Under the pieces are notes generated by a model. That model was not told where the DNA came from, did not search any database, and saw only the letters and a list, made by a program, of their open reading frames with translations. DNA of 6,834 nt. It comes from Phycisphaerales bacterium. GTDB lineage: Bacteria; Planctomycetota; Phycisphaerae; Tepidisphaerales; Tepidisphaeraceae. How positions within the stretch are numbered: the stretch's first letter is position 1; every line of letters begins with the position of its first letter. Both the position numbers and the translations under genes were made by a program. The stretch is taken from NCBI GenBank assembly GCA_003153655.1, contig PMAK01000218.1, positions 38,590-45,423 of the forward strand, read 5' to 3'. Positions 1 through 6,834 of the stretch are shown in pieces.

Positions 1-224
1 TGGGCGTCATCATGGGAGGCATCGCCGCCGTCATCATCGGCGGCACTAATCTCATGGGCGGCGCCGGCCGAGTCTGGGGAACCCTCATCGGCGTCATCTT
101 CCTCGGCGTCCTCGTCAACGGAATGACCCTCCTCAACATCAGCGAATACTGGCAAATGGTCGTCCGTGGCGTTCTGATATTGATGGCCGTCCTGATAAAT
201 GTCTCCCCGGCGGAGCGCGCCTGA
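1..224 (+). CDS. Sugar ABC transporter permease, RbsC/XylH type (C-terminal fragment)
   Basis: Partial gene: it is already open at the left window edge (frame starting at base 3) and ends with TGA at 222-224, so only about 73 C-terminal residues are visible. The segment [14 protein letters not shown], followed by [16 protein letters not shown], an N-G pair, and [18 protein letters not shown] closely resembles the end of ribose/xylose/arabinose-type (CUT2) inner-membrane permeases such as RbsC, where GGTSL.GG.G...GTLIGA and YYQ.IVKA..ILLAVL occur in the same order. Two hydrophobic segments (roughly residues 24-40 and 52-66 of the visible part) fit the last membrane helices. The family forms the channel through which periplasmic-binding-protein-delivered monosaccharides enter the cytoplasm, powered by an RbsA-type ATPase. 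The ATPase and binding protein would be expected upstream, outside the window. The GH2 gene begins 23 bp downstream on the same strand, suggesting co-transcription. The sugar transported cannot be read from this fragment. Confidence 0.9.
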   Translation, partial: GVIMGGIAAVIIGGTNLMGGAGRVWGTLIGVIFLGVLVNGMTLLNISEYWQMVVRGVLILMAVLINVSPAERA

Positions 225-236
225 TTTTCGCAAAGC

Positions 237-242
237 AGAGGA
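237..242 (+). promoter_or_regulatory. Shine-Dalgarno sequence of the GH2 gene
   Basis: AGAGGA lies 5 bases before the ATG at 248. It is a good anti-Shine-Dalgarno match and supports that start, as does the lipoprotein signal peptide that begins there. No separate promoter is evident in the 23 bp gap after the permease gene, which favours transcription from upstream. Confidence 0.65.
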
Positions 243-247
243 TCGAA

Positions 248-3200
248 ATGATCGACAAAATCGTTCGCCTGAAACAACTCGCCCGATTCACTTTCGTCAC
301 CACAATCGCGCTCTACATCGCAGGCTGCGCCACCGCTCAAAAACCCGCCCCAATCGTCCGCGCGATCACCCCCGAACAAGGCAAACCTCTCCCCGAAATC
401 ACACTCGACGCCAACTGGCAATTGCAAGACATCGCCAAAGTCCCCGAAAAAGGCGAAACCGTCTCCGCCCCAAGTTACACCCCCGCCGACTGGTACAAAG
501 CCACAGTCCCCGGCACCGTTCTGACAAGCCTCGTAAACGACGGCGTCTACCCCGAACCCCTCTACGGCGAAAACGATCGCCCCGATAAAATCCCCGGCTC
601 CCTCTGCCGAACTTCCTACTGGTATCGCACCCAATTCCCCATCCCCGCCGAATACGCCGGAAAAAATATCTGGCTCAACTTTCACGGCATCAATTACATC
701 GCCGAAGTCTGGATCAACGGCCACGACCTCGGCCCCATCAAAGGCGCATTCGTCCGCGGCATCTTCGACATCGCCCCCTATGTCAACCCCGGTCAAACCG
801 CCACGCTGGCCGTCGAAATCACCCCGCCGCCGCATCCCGGAATCCCGCACGAACACACCGTCGAAGACGGCACCGGCCGCAACGGCGGAATCCTCTCCGA
901 AGACGGCCCAACATTTCTCTGCGCCTTGGGATGGGATTGGATTCCCGCCATACGCGACCGCGACATGGGCATCTGGCAAAAAGTAATCCTCTCCGCCACC
1001 GGCCCCGTCGTCCTCCGCGATCCAACTGTCAGTTCCGACCTCCCCCTCCCGCGCACCGACACCGCGGATCTAACGCTCCAGGCCACAGTCCAAAACCTGA
1101 CGGACCAGCCCCAAACCGGCAATCTCCACGCCACGTTTGCGGATGTAAAATTCGACTATCCAATCACACTCGCGCCCAAAGAATCCAAACCCATCACCCT
1201 CACCCCGACGGAAATCCCCCAGCTCCGCGTAAACAATCCCCAGCTCTGGTGGCCCAATGGCTACGGCGAGCCCCATCTCTACAAGCTCCATCTCACCTTC
1301 GACATTGACGGTGCAATCTCCGACGCCCGCGACCTCTCCTTCGGCATCCGAAAAGTAACCTACAACGTCCCCGGCTCTAAAAATCTAACCATCTCCGTCA
1401 ACGGCGTCCCCATCATGTGCAAGGGCGGCGACTGGGGCATCGATGAAGCCATGAAGCGCATCCCCCGTAAACGCCTCGAAGCACAAATCCGCCTCCACCA
1501 GCAAGCCAATTTCAACATGATCCGCAATTGGGTCGGCCAAAGCACCAGCGACGATTTCTACGACCTCTGCGATCAGTACGGCATCATGGTATGGGACGAA
1601 TTCTTCCAACCCAATCGCAGCGACGGCCCCAACGTCCTCAAAATGGAAATGTATCTCGCCAACGTGCGCGACAAAATCCTCCGCTATCGCTCGCACCCTT
1701 CCATCGTGATCTGGTGCGGCCGAAATGAAAGCGATCCCGCACCCGAAGTCATCGACCGCCGAATCCAGCAGATCGCCGCCGAGCTCGATCCCACCCGCCT
1801 CTATCATCGCAATTCCGCCGACGGCCGCGGCGTCCGCTCCGGCGGCCCCTACCGCTGGCGCGAGCCGCGCGAGTTCTACATATACACCGAAGCCTTCAAA
1901 ACCGAGATCGGCTCCGTCTCCGTCCCCACCCTCGAATCGATTCACGCCATGATGCCCCAAAAGGATTGGGAAACCGTCAACGACGATTGGGCCGAACACG
2001 ATCTCGACCACGGCGCACAGGAAGGCAATCGCGGCCGCGCTCCGCTCTACCCCGACGTCATCGCCCAGCGCTACGGCCCCGTCGCCAATCTCCCCGATTT
2101 CGTCCGCAAGGCCCAGCTCGCCAATTACGAAGATTTCCGCGCCATGTACGAGGCCCGATTCGCAAAGCTCTTCAAACCTTCCACCGGCGTCCTCACCTGG
2201 ATGAGCAATCCCGCCCAGCCCAGCTTTGTCTGGCAAATCTACAGCTACGACCTCGAGGCCCACGCCTCTCTCTTCGGCGCGCGCAAAGCCTGCGAATCCG
2301 TCCACATCCAGATGAACCAGGACAATTTCCACGTCATGGTCATCAACCAAACCCCCCGCTCGCTCGACAACCTCGTCGCCTGGGTGCGAATCTATAATCT
2401 CGACGGCACCCTCAATTCCGAGCATCGCCGCTTCGTCGTCGCAAATCCAAGCGCAGCCACCGACCTAGGCGCAATCGACTGGCCCGCTGATCTATCTCCC
2501 GTCCATTTCGTCAAATTAGAACTGCTCGACCATGATGATGACGTCATCTCCGATAACTTCTACTGGGACGCCGCCCCCAATCACTCCGACGACTTCACAT
2601 CATTACAGACGCTCCCTACGGTAACGCTTAATGCCCGCATCGTCCGCCACGACGAAGAAAAACGCTGCCGTCTCGATGTAAATCTCTCCAACCCATCCTC
2701 CGCCGTCGCCCTCATGGCCCACGTTCAGTTGCGTAAGAAAAGCACGAACGAGCGCATTCTCCCCGCATATTACGGCGACAATTACATAAGCCTCCTCCCA
2801 GGCGAACACCGCTCCATCTCCGTCGAAGCCGCCCGATCCGATCTCGGCAACGATGAACCCCTGATCGTCGTAGACGGCTGGAACGTCACAACAACCGCTC
2901 AATCCTTCACCGAAGGCAACGGCCCCTCCAGCATCGCCCCAAACACCGAAGCCCAGATCGATAGCGTCCCCACCGGCAAATGGATCGTCATGCGGCCCAC
3001 GAAACCCGAAACGCGCCCCTCCTTCTTCACTCCACCTCCCCAGGGAATTTTCGACGACGACACCGACGTCGGCACTGTCATCTATCCCGGCAAAGACGAA
3101 TACAACGCCCTCAAGAAAACCTACACCATCACCGGCAACGGCGAAAACATGTGGTTCGCCGCCGACGCATTCCATTTCCTTTGGAAAAAAGTCTCCTCCG

Positions 3201-4456
3201 ATTTCGCCCTCGAAGCCGACGTAACCTTCCCCGTCGATGGCAAAAACCCGCATCGAAAAGCCTGCCTCGTCGTTCGCCAAAGCCTCGACGCCAATTCCGC
3301 CTACGCCGACGCCGCCCTGCATGGCGTCGGACTCACATCCCTTCAATACCGCGATGAAACCGGCGCCAACACCCACGAAGTCCAGGCCGCCATCTCCGGC
3401 CCACAGCGCCTCCGACTCGAAAAACACGGCGACTACATCTACATGCTCCTCGCCAATAAGGGAGAGCCTTTCCAACCTTCCGGAGCAGCCGTTCGCCTCA
3501 AACTAACGGCCCCCTTCTACGTCGGCCTAGGCGTCTGCTCCCACGAAAAGCTCGTCTCCGAAACAGCCGTCTTTTCCAACGTTCACCTGGTAACAGATAT
3601 GCCAACCACACAACCCCAAGCCGTCCTTCACAGCACCCTAGAAACCATCGCCGTCGCCTCCACCGACCGTCACATCACCTACACCGCCGCCGGACATTTC
3701 GAAGCGCCAAACTGGACCCCCGACGGCAAATCCCTCATCTTCAACCGCGACGGTCATCTCTGGACCATCCCCGTCGCCGGCGGCACACCAACAAAAATCG
3801 ACACCGGCTTCGCCAACCGCTGCAACAACGACCACGGCCTATCTCCCGACGGCAAAATGATCGCCATCAGCGATCAATCCCAGGCCCCGCATCAATCCAT
3901 CATCTACACACTCCCCATCACCGGCGGCACGCCCCACCGCGTTACCCAGAAATTCCCCTCCTACTGGCACGGCTGGTCCCCCGACGGAAACACCCTCGCC
4001 TTCTGCGGCCAGCGCGACGGAAAATTCGGCATCTTCACCATCCCATCCGACGGCGGCGAAGAAACCCGCCTCACCACAACCGATGGCCTAGACGACGGCC
4101 CCGACTTCTCCCCCGACGGAAAATTTATCTACTTCAACTCCGACCGCACCGGCACAATGCAAATCTGGCGCATGCAAGCCGACGGCTCCAACCCAGAGCA
4201 AATCACCAAAGACGATAACAACAACTGGTTCGCCCACCCGTCCCCAAATGCCAAATGGCTGGTCTTCCTGAGCTACGACAAAGAAGTAAAAGGCCACCCC
4301 GCAAACAAAGACATAACGCTGCGATTAATGTCCCTACTCGACGGAAAAATCACAGTATTAGCCAAACTCTTCGGCGGCCAAGGCACAATCAACGTCCCAT
4401 CCTGGTCGCCAGATAGTTTGCGCCTAGCCTTCGTAAGCTATCAGTTGCTTCCGTAA
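248..4456 (+). CDS. Lipoprotein fusion: CsxA-like GH2 glycosidase + DUF1349-like domain + TolB/PD40 propeller
   Basis: 1402 residues, ATG start with an AGAGGA site 5 bases upstream. The N-terminus ([11 protein letters not shown], a hydrophobic run, then IAGC) is a lipoprotein signal with the lipidated Cys at residue 27; Ala28 rather than Asp would favour the outer membrane by the E. coli sorting rule. Residues about 50-250 form the GH2 sugar-binding jelly roll ([33 protein letters not shown]). An Ig-like domain (about 255-365, with [14 protein letters not shown]) and a TIM barrel (about 368-690) follow. The likely acid/base is Glu494 in WCGRNES and the likely nucleophile is Glu553 in [11 protein letters not shown]. 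The Ig-like domains to about 880 keep the CsxA-type signatures [20 protein letters not shown] and LLPGEH. A Pro/Thr-rich linker leads to a lectin-like beta-sandwich (about 933-1116) and a propeller (about 1150-1400) with six PD40 repeats starting near 1154, 1196, 1241, 1285, 1329 and 1384. CsxA relatives are exo-beta-glucosaminidases or mannosidases acting on non-reducing ends, so the exact substrate is open. Codon style is uniform across the junction, so the fusion looks native. Confidence 0.9.
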   Translation: MIDKIVRLKQLARFTFVTTIALYIAGCATAQKPAPIVRAITPEQGKPLPEITLDANWQLQDIAKVPEKGETVSAPSYTPADWYKATVPGTVLTSLVNDGVYPEPLYGENDRPDKIPGSLCRTSYWYRTQFPIPAEYAGKNIWLNFHGINYIAEVWINGHDLGPIKGAFVRGIFDIAPYVNPGQTATLAVEITPPPHPGIPHEHTVEDGTGRNGGILSEDGPTFLCALGWDWIPAIRDRDMGIWQKVILSATGPVVLRDPTVSSDLPLPRTDTADLTLQATVQNLTDQPQTGNLHATFADVKFDYPITLAPKESKPITLTPTEIPQLRVNNPQLWWPNGYGEPHLYKLHLTFDIDGAISDARDLSFGIRKVTYNVPGSKNLTISVNGVPIMCKGGDWGIDEAMKRIPRKRLEAQIRLHQQANFNMIRNWVGQSTSDDFYDLCDQYGIMVWDEFFQPNRSDGPNVLKMEMYLANVRDKILRYRSHPSIVIWCGRNESDPAPEVIDRRIQQIAAELDPTRLYHRNSADGRGVRSGGPYRWREPREFYIYTEAFKTEIGSVSVPTLESIHAMMPQKDWETVNDDWAEHDLDHGAQEGNRGRAPLYPDVIAQRYGPVANLPDFVRKAQLANYEDFRAMYEARFAKLFKPSTGVLTWMSNPAQPSFVWQIYSYDLEAHASLFGARKACESVHIQMNQDNFHVMVINQTPRSLDNLVAWVRIYNLDGTLNSEHRRFVVANPSAATDLGAIDWPADLSPVHFVKLELLDHDDDVISDNFYWDAAPNHSDDFTSLQTLPTVTLNARIVRHDEEKRCRLDVNLSNPSSAVALMAHVQLRKKSTNERILPAYYGDNYISLLPGEHRSISVEAARSDLGNDEPLIVVDGWNVTTTAQSFTEGNGPSSIAPNTEAQIDSVPTGKWIVMRPTKPETRPSFFTPPPQGIFDDDTDVGTVIYPGKDEYNALKKTYTITGNGENMWFAADAFHFLWKKVSSDFALEADVTFPVDGKNPHRKACLVVRQSLDANSAYADAALHGVGLTSLQYRDETGANTHEVQAAISGPQRLRLEKHGDYIYMLLANKGEPFQPSGAAVRLKLTAPFYVGLGVCSHEKLVSETAVFSNVHLVTDMPTTQPQAVLHSTLETIAVASTDRHITYTAAGHFEAPNWTPDGKSLIFNRDGHLWTIPVAGGTPTKIDTGFANRCNNDHGLSPDGKMIAISDQSQAPHQSIIYTLPITGGTPHRVTQKFPSYWHGWSPDGNTLAFCGQRDGKFGIFTIPSDGGEETRLTTTDGLDDGPDFSPDGKFIYFNSDRTGTMQIWRMQADGSNPEQITKDDNNNWFAHPSPNAKWLVFLSYDKEVKGHPANKDITLRLMSLLDGKITVLAKLFGGQGTINVPSWSPDSLRLAFVSYQLLP

Positions 4457-4471
4457 AGTTCACCGTTTAGC

Positions 4472-4495
4472 CGCGTCCCGGCGCGCCGGGACGCG
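4472..4495. terminator. Perfect 24 bp GC-rich palindrome, probable bidirectional terminator
   Basis: CGCGTCCCGG-CGCG-CCGGGACGCG is a perfect inverted repeat; as RNA it folds into a 10 bp stem with a 4-base loop on either strand. It lies 15 bases after the stop of the GH2 gene and 34 bases beyond the stop of the convergent GH30-like gene, where a shared terminator would sit. Neither side carries a clear run of T (CGTCTT on the + strand), so intrinsic termination may be weak. It may equally be a dispersed palindromic element of the REP type or a Rho- or RNase-blocking hairpin. Confidence 0.6.
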
Positions 4496-4529
4496 CGTCT
4501 TCGCCAATCGCGCGGAATCGAAAACCACA

Positions 4530-6524
4530 TCAAGGATCACTAACCAGCGTAGTAAAACTCCCACTATCCAGCGTCACCTGCGCCGCCCCCCCACCCACAG
4601 CCACCATCCCCATATCCTTCATCCCCCGCCCACCATCCGTAACCAACACGCGCAACTCCGTAACCCCCTCCGGCAACCCCGAAACCGCAACCACCCGAGT
4701 CGCCCCATTATTCACCAGATCCACCCAATATTTCCCGTCACCAAAAAACGCACAAGCAACAATCTCCTTCTTATCACACGAAACCGGAATCGCCTTCGCC
4801 CCCGCCGGCATAGAACCCAACTGCCTGAGCAGCCAAAACCGCTCCGTCGGCGCCAGCGGATTCCCATCCTCCCCGCCCGTCAGCAACGAATAATTACCCG
4901 TCAGTTGCCATTGCAAAATCGCCTCCGGCTGACAAATCCGGCAAATCTCCACATACTCACTGATCTCCTCCAACCCATACCAAGGCTCCAGAAAAATATT
5001 CGGATACGCATAACTATTCGAATCCGTCCCTCCCTCCCCAACGAGCAGCGGCACCCCCAATTTCTTCGCCGCCCTCCCCCAATGCGTAAACTGACCCACC
5101 GTTCCCCCATGCCACGAATGAAACGAAACCGCCCCAACATATTTCACCGCCTCCGGATCACCCATCGCGACATCGATAAATTTAAATGGCTTCGGATCGC
5201 TCGTATCCCCCAGCACCATCTTCGTCACGAGCCCATGCGAAGCGAAATACGCACCCAATCGCTTGATCGCCTCCGCATGATCCGCCGGAGTCTGCAAAAC
5301 CTGAATCCCCAGATCCGATTCATTAAACGAAAAATACTTCGGCTCCGCCCCGTAATGCACCTTCAAATACTCAAGATAAGACCCGATCGATTTGCACACC
5401 TCATCATATTTCTTCGGATTAATCTTCCGCCCACCGCCGAAAAAGAATCGCCGCCCACCCTGCCGCGGCATCAGCGCCCAATCCGGCGCCGACCACACGC
5501 TGATAATCATCGGTATCTTCTTCAGCGCCAGCGTCCGCGCCATCTCCATCGCCGATTGCACCTCCCCATTCATTTTTCCCGAATCGGCCGCCTGGGTTGA
5601 ATCAACATCCTCCTTCGGCTGCCAAAAATTCAGCGGCATCGCCACCCGACCCCAAGCCACCCGCATATTCCGCAGGTTGTACTGAATCTCCAGCGGATCG
5701 CCCGGCGATTGCAACCGAAAATTCCCGCCCATCCCGTCAAACTCACTCCCCGGCCGCGATGGATCAATCACCACGTTCGCCTGTGATCGGTCCACATCCC
5801 CCGACGAACGAAACGTAATCCGCGCCCGAATCTCCTGCCCCTCCGTCAGCGGCCCCGTAGCAAGCGGAAAATAAATATCCAAATCCCCATCCGGCTTCCG
5901 TCGATCATCTCCAAACACAATCTCGCGAGGCGAATCCAGCCTCATCTCCAATTGCCGATGCGCCGACAAAAAACGCAATCCGCCCGCCATCACGCTCAAA
6001 TAATGCTTTTCAGATGGCCGCGTCGCCGTCAGCGGTATTTGCCCAATCGCCGAAGCGTCCGAATCAATCAATACCACCGACCCCTTCGCATAATCCGCGG
6101 CCGGAAGATGAAGATAAAAATTCACCCCGTCCGTCTTCACATCAGCATTCACTTTGATCCGCACATCAACATTCACAACACCCACCCCCGCATCCTCAAA
6201 AACCATCCGGCAACCCAATTGGCTCGGCGCGCGAAAGACATACGCAAACCCTCTTCTGAAATCGCCAAGCCGAATTCCCCCCTCGCAAATCTGCTGATTC
6301 CCCTCCCGATGAAACTGCACATTGCCAAGCATTTCCGCCTGCTCCGCCCCGCCCGGCCCCGGCGAACCAGCCACCCGCACGCCCGTCTTGAACGCCATCA
6401 ACTTTCCATCAATCCGAATCCCGCGCAACCCCCCCGACGCCGAAACTTCCGCCTGCCCAAAGGCCGCGCTGCACCCAAACAAAACCCCTGCCGTTGCAAC
6501 CAACCACCGCGCCATGGTATTCAT
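4530..6524 (-). CDS. Secreted clan GH-A glycoside hydrolase, GH30-like, with unassigned N-terminal domain
   Basis: 664 residues on the - strand. An in-frame TGA directly precedes the ATG at 6524-6522, so translation begins at Met1 or Met4. The start MNTMARWLVATAGVLFG with SAAFG-QAE is a Sec signal, cleaved probably after Gly23; Cys18 lies in LFGC, an atypical lipobox, so lipidation is possible but less likely. Residues about 25-245 are beta-rich and unrecognised. From about 250 (VVIDPSRPGSEFDGMGGNFR) the protein resembles the GH30/COG5520 opening, followed by a barrel: MIISVWSAPDWAL (strand 3 region), YFSFNESDLG with the likely acid/base Glu402, VSFHSWHGG, and PLLVGEGGT with the likely nucleophile Glu497. 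The 95-residue gap between the two glutamates fits clan GH-A. After QWQLTGNYSLL, the tail from about 565 resembles the beta-sandwich that accompanies GH30 barrels. GH39 or an unnumbered GH-A family remains possible, and the substrate is unknown. No good Shine-Dalgarno precedes the start (nearest GGGA about 15 bases away). The gene is convergent with the GH2 gene and divergent from the GH10 gene. Confidence 0.8.
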   Translation of the reverse strand: MNTMARWLVATAGVLFGCSAAFGQAEVSASGGLRGIRIDGKLMAFKTGVRVAGSPGPGGAEQAEMLGNVQFHREGNQQICEGGIRLGDFRRGFAYVFRAPSQLGCRMVFEDAGVGVVNVDVRIKVNADVKTDGVNFYLHLPAADYAKGSVVLIDSDASAIGQIPLTATRPSEKHYLSVMAGGLRFLSAHRQLEMRLDSPREIVFGDDRRKPDGDLDIYFPLATGPLTEGQEIRARITFRSSGDVDRSQANVVIDPSRPGSEFDGMGGNFRLQSPGDPLEIQYNLRNMRVAWGRVAMPLNFWQPKEDVDSTQAADSGKMNGEVQSAMEMARTLALKKIPMIISVWSAPDWALMPRQGGRRFFFGGGRKINPKKYDEVCKSIGSYLEYLKVHYGAEPKYFSFNESDLGIQVLQTPADHAEAIKRLGAYFASHGLVTKMVLGDTSDPKPFKFIDVAMGDPEAVKYVGAVSFHSWHGGTVGQFTHWGRAAKKLGVPLLVGEGGTDSNSYAYPNIFLEPWYGLEEISEYVEICRICQPEAILQWQLTGNYSLLTGGEDGNPLAPTERFWLLRQLGSMPAGAKAIPVSCDKKEIVACAFFGDGKYWVDLVNNGATRVVAVSGLPEGVTELRVLVTDGGRGMKDMGMVAVGGGAAQVTLDSGSFTTLVSDP

Positions 6525-6575
6525 TCATATATATTAACATCCCAATTCCCTCGTCACCATGACAGGCTCTAACCC
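6525..6575. promoter_or_regulatory. Divergent intergenic region with AT-rich putative promoter core
   Basis: This 51 bp gap separates the starts of the - strand GH30-like gene and the + strand GH10-like gene, so it or the adjoining coding ends should hold both promoters. The block TATATATTAA (6528-6537) is conspicuously AT-rich in GC-rich surroundings. On the + strand TATATT (6530-6535) could be a -10 element, giving a leader of about 35 bases for the GH10-like gene. On the - strand TAATAT (6536-6531) lies so close to the ATG at 6524 that a transcript from it would be nearly leaderless. I see no convincing -35 match for either direction and no clear operator palindrome. Confidence 0.35.
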
Positions 6576-6834
6576 ATGACAATGTCTCCCGACGCCGATA
6601 TCAAAAAGCATCGCACCTCGCAGGTGACGCTCACCCTTCTGGACGAAAACCGCCGCCCATTCGCCAATCGCGAAGTCACCATCGCCCAGAAAAATCACAA
6701 GTTCCTCTTCGGCATCACAGGCTCCGGCGTCATTTCCCTCGCCAACAACGAACTCACCGGCGACACAAAATCCCAGGCCGAGCTACACAACGAAAAACTC
6801 CTCAAACTCTTCAACTTCGTAACCCTCCCCTTCT
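6576..6834 (+). CDS. GH10 endo-beta-1,4-xylanase-like protein (N-terminal fragment)
   Basis: Partial gene of 86 visible codons, running open to the window end. An in-frame TAA at 6570-6572 limits the start to ATG 6576 or ATG 6582. The first is preferred because a weak ACAGG (6562-6566) lies 9 bases before it. The visible protein has a short hydrophilic head, then QVTLTLLDENRRPFANREV and a segment ending KFLFGITGSG, matching the small beta domain (VTV.DA.GKP....V....H.FLFG) that precedes the barrel in many bacterial GH10 proteins. It closes with NEKLLKLFNFVTLPF, the typical GH10 entry (F..LFN..TLPFYW). The catalytic glutamates would lie beyond the window. GH10 enzymes cleave beta-1,4-xylan or xylo-oligosaccharides. 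No signal peptide is present at either start, unlike the GH2 and GH30-like neighbours, so a cytoplasmic role on imported oligomers is plausible. It is divergent from the GH30-like gene and may share regulation with it. Confidence 0.82.
   Translation, partial: MTMSPDADIKKHRTSQVTLTLLDENRRPFANREVTIAQKNHKFLFGITGSGVISLANNELTGDTKSQAELHNEKLLKLFNFVTLPF

Noticed and set aside
199..588. 129-codon + strand frame overlapping the permease end and the GH2 start
   Set aside because: Arg/His/Pro-rich out-of-frame product overlapping the GH2 signal peptide and sugar-binding domain; not a real gene.
1385..2425. 346-codon open frame on the - strand inside the GH2 gene
   Set aside because: It is antisense to conserved GH2 barrel sequence, its product is a low-complexity Gly/Val/Asp/Ala-rich chain without motifs, and it is explained by the C-ending codon bias of the real gene.
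2603..3475. 290-codon open frame on the - strand inside the GH2 fusion gene
   Set aside because: Same compositional shadow; no domain, signal or ribosome site supports it.
3700..4440. Recurring CCCGACGG-type DNA repeats, considered as a DNA repeat array
   Set aside because: They simply encode the SPDG cores of the propeller repeats at irregular spacing of about 130-165 bases; not CRISPR or a tandem DNA repeat.
4905..5600. 231-codon + strand frame opposite the GH30-like gene
   Set aside because: Its product is Arg/Pro/His/Ile-rich without motifs, while the - strand carries the catalytic motifs and signal peptide.
5952..6572. 206-codon + strand frame opposite the start of the GH30-like gene
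   Set aside because: Antisense shadow, basic low-complexity product, and it runs through the divergent intergenic region without a recognisable family.
4500..6672. 13-base match TTCGCCAATCGCG at 4500-4512 and 6660-6672
   Set aside because: The second copy is ordinary coding sequence (Phe-Ala-Asn-Arg) in the GH10-like gene; in such biased composition a short match is expected by chance.

Overview
The window reads as part of a carbohydrate-utilisation locus from a moderately GC-rich, Gram-negative-type bacterium. The lipoprotein and Sec signals, the DUF1349-like plus TolB propeller module and the mixture of glycoside hydrolases would fit Planctomycetota (Phycisphaerae-like), Verrucomicrobiota or Armatimonadota. 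This placement is inference only; no rRNA, tRNA or other marker gene is present.

Layout: (1) Bases 1-224, + strand: the C-terminal end of a ribose/xylose-type sugar ABC transporter permease, cut by the window edge. (2) Bases 248-4456, + strand, 23 bp downstream and probably in the same operon: a 1402-residue lipoprotein. It joins a full CsxA-like GH2 glycosidase (residues about 45-880), a lectin-like beta-sandwich (about 933-1116) and a six-repeat TolB/PD40 beta-propeller (about 1150-1400). (3) Bases 4457-4529: a 73 bp convergent gap holding a perfect 24 bp GC-rich palindrome, probably a two-way terminator. (4) Bases 4530-6524, - strand: a 664-residue secreted clan GH-A (GH30-like) glycosidase with an unrecognised N-terminal domain of about 220 residues. 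(5) Bases 6525-6575: a 51 bp divergent intergenic region with an AT-rich core. (6) Bases 6576-6834, + strand: the start of a GH10 xylanase-like protein without a signal peptide, cut by the window edge. There is no gene-free stretch above 300 bases.

Together the genes suggest extracytoplasmic cleavage of a glycan by the lipoprotein GH2 and the exported GH30-like enzyme, uptake of released sugars by the ABC permease, and possibly cytoplasmic trimming by the GH10-like enzyme. The substrate cannot be fixed from sequence alone; xylan-type hemicellulose or a mannose- or glucosamine-containing glycan are the main options.

The most notable points are the three-module fusion in the GH2 lipoprotein, the Asn-Glu acid/base motif in a CsxA-like scaffold, the unassigned N-terminal domain of the GH30-like protein, and a strong C-over-G excess on the + strand that persists whichever strand is coding. 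I found no CRISPR array, mobile element, phage gene or defence system.
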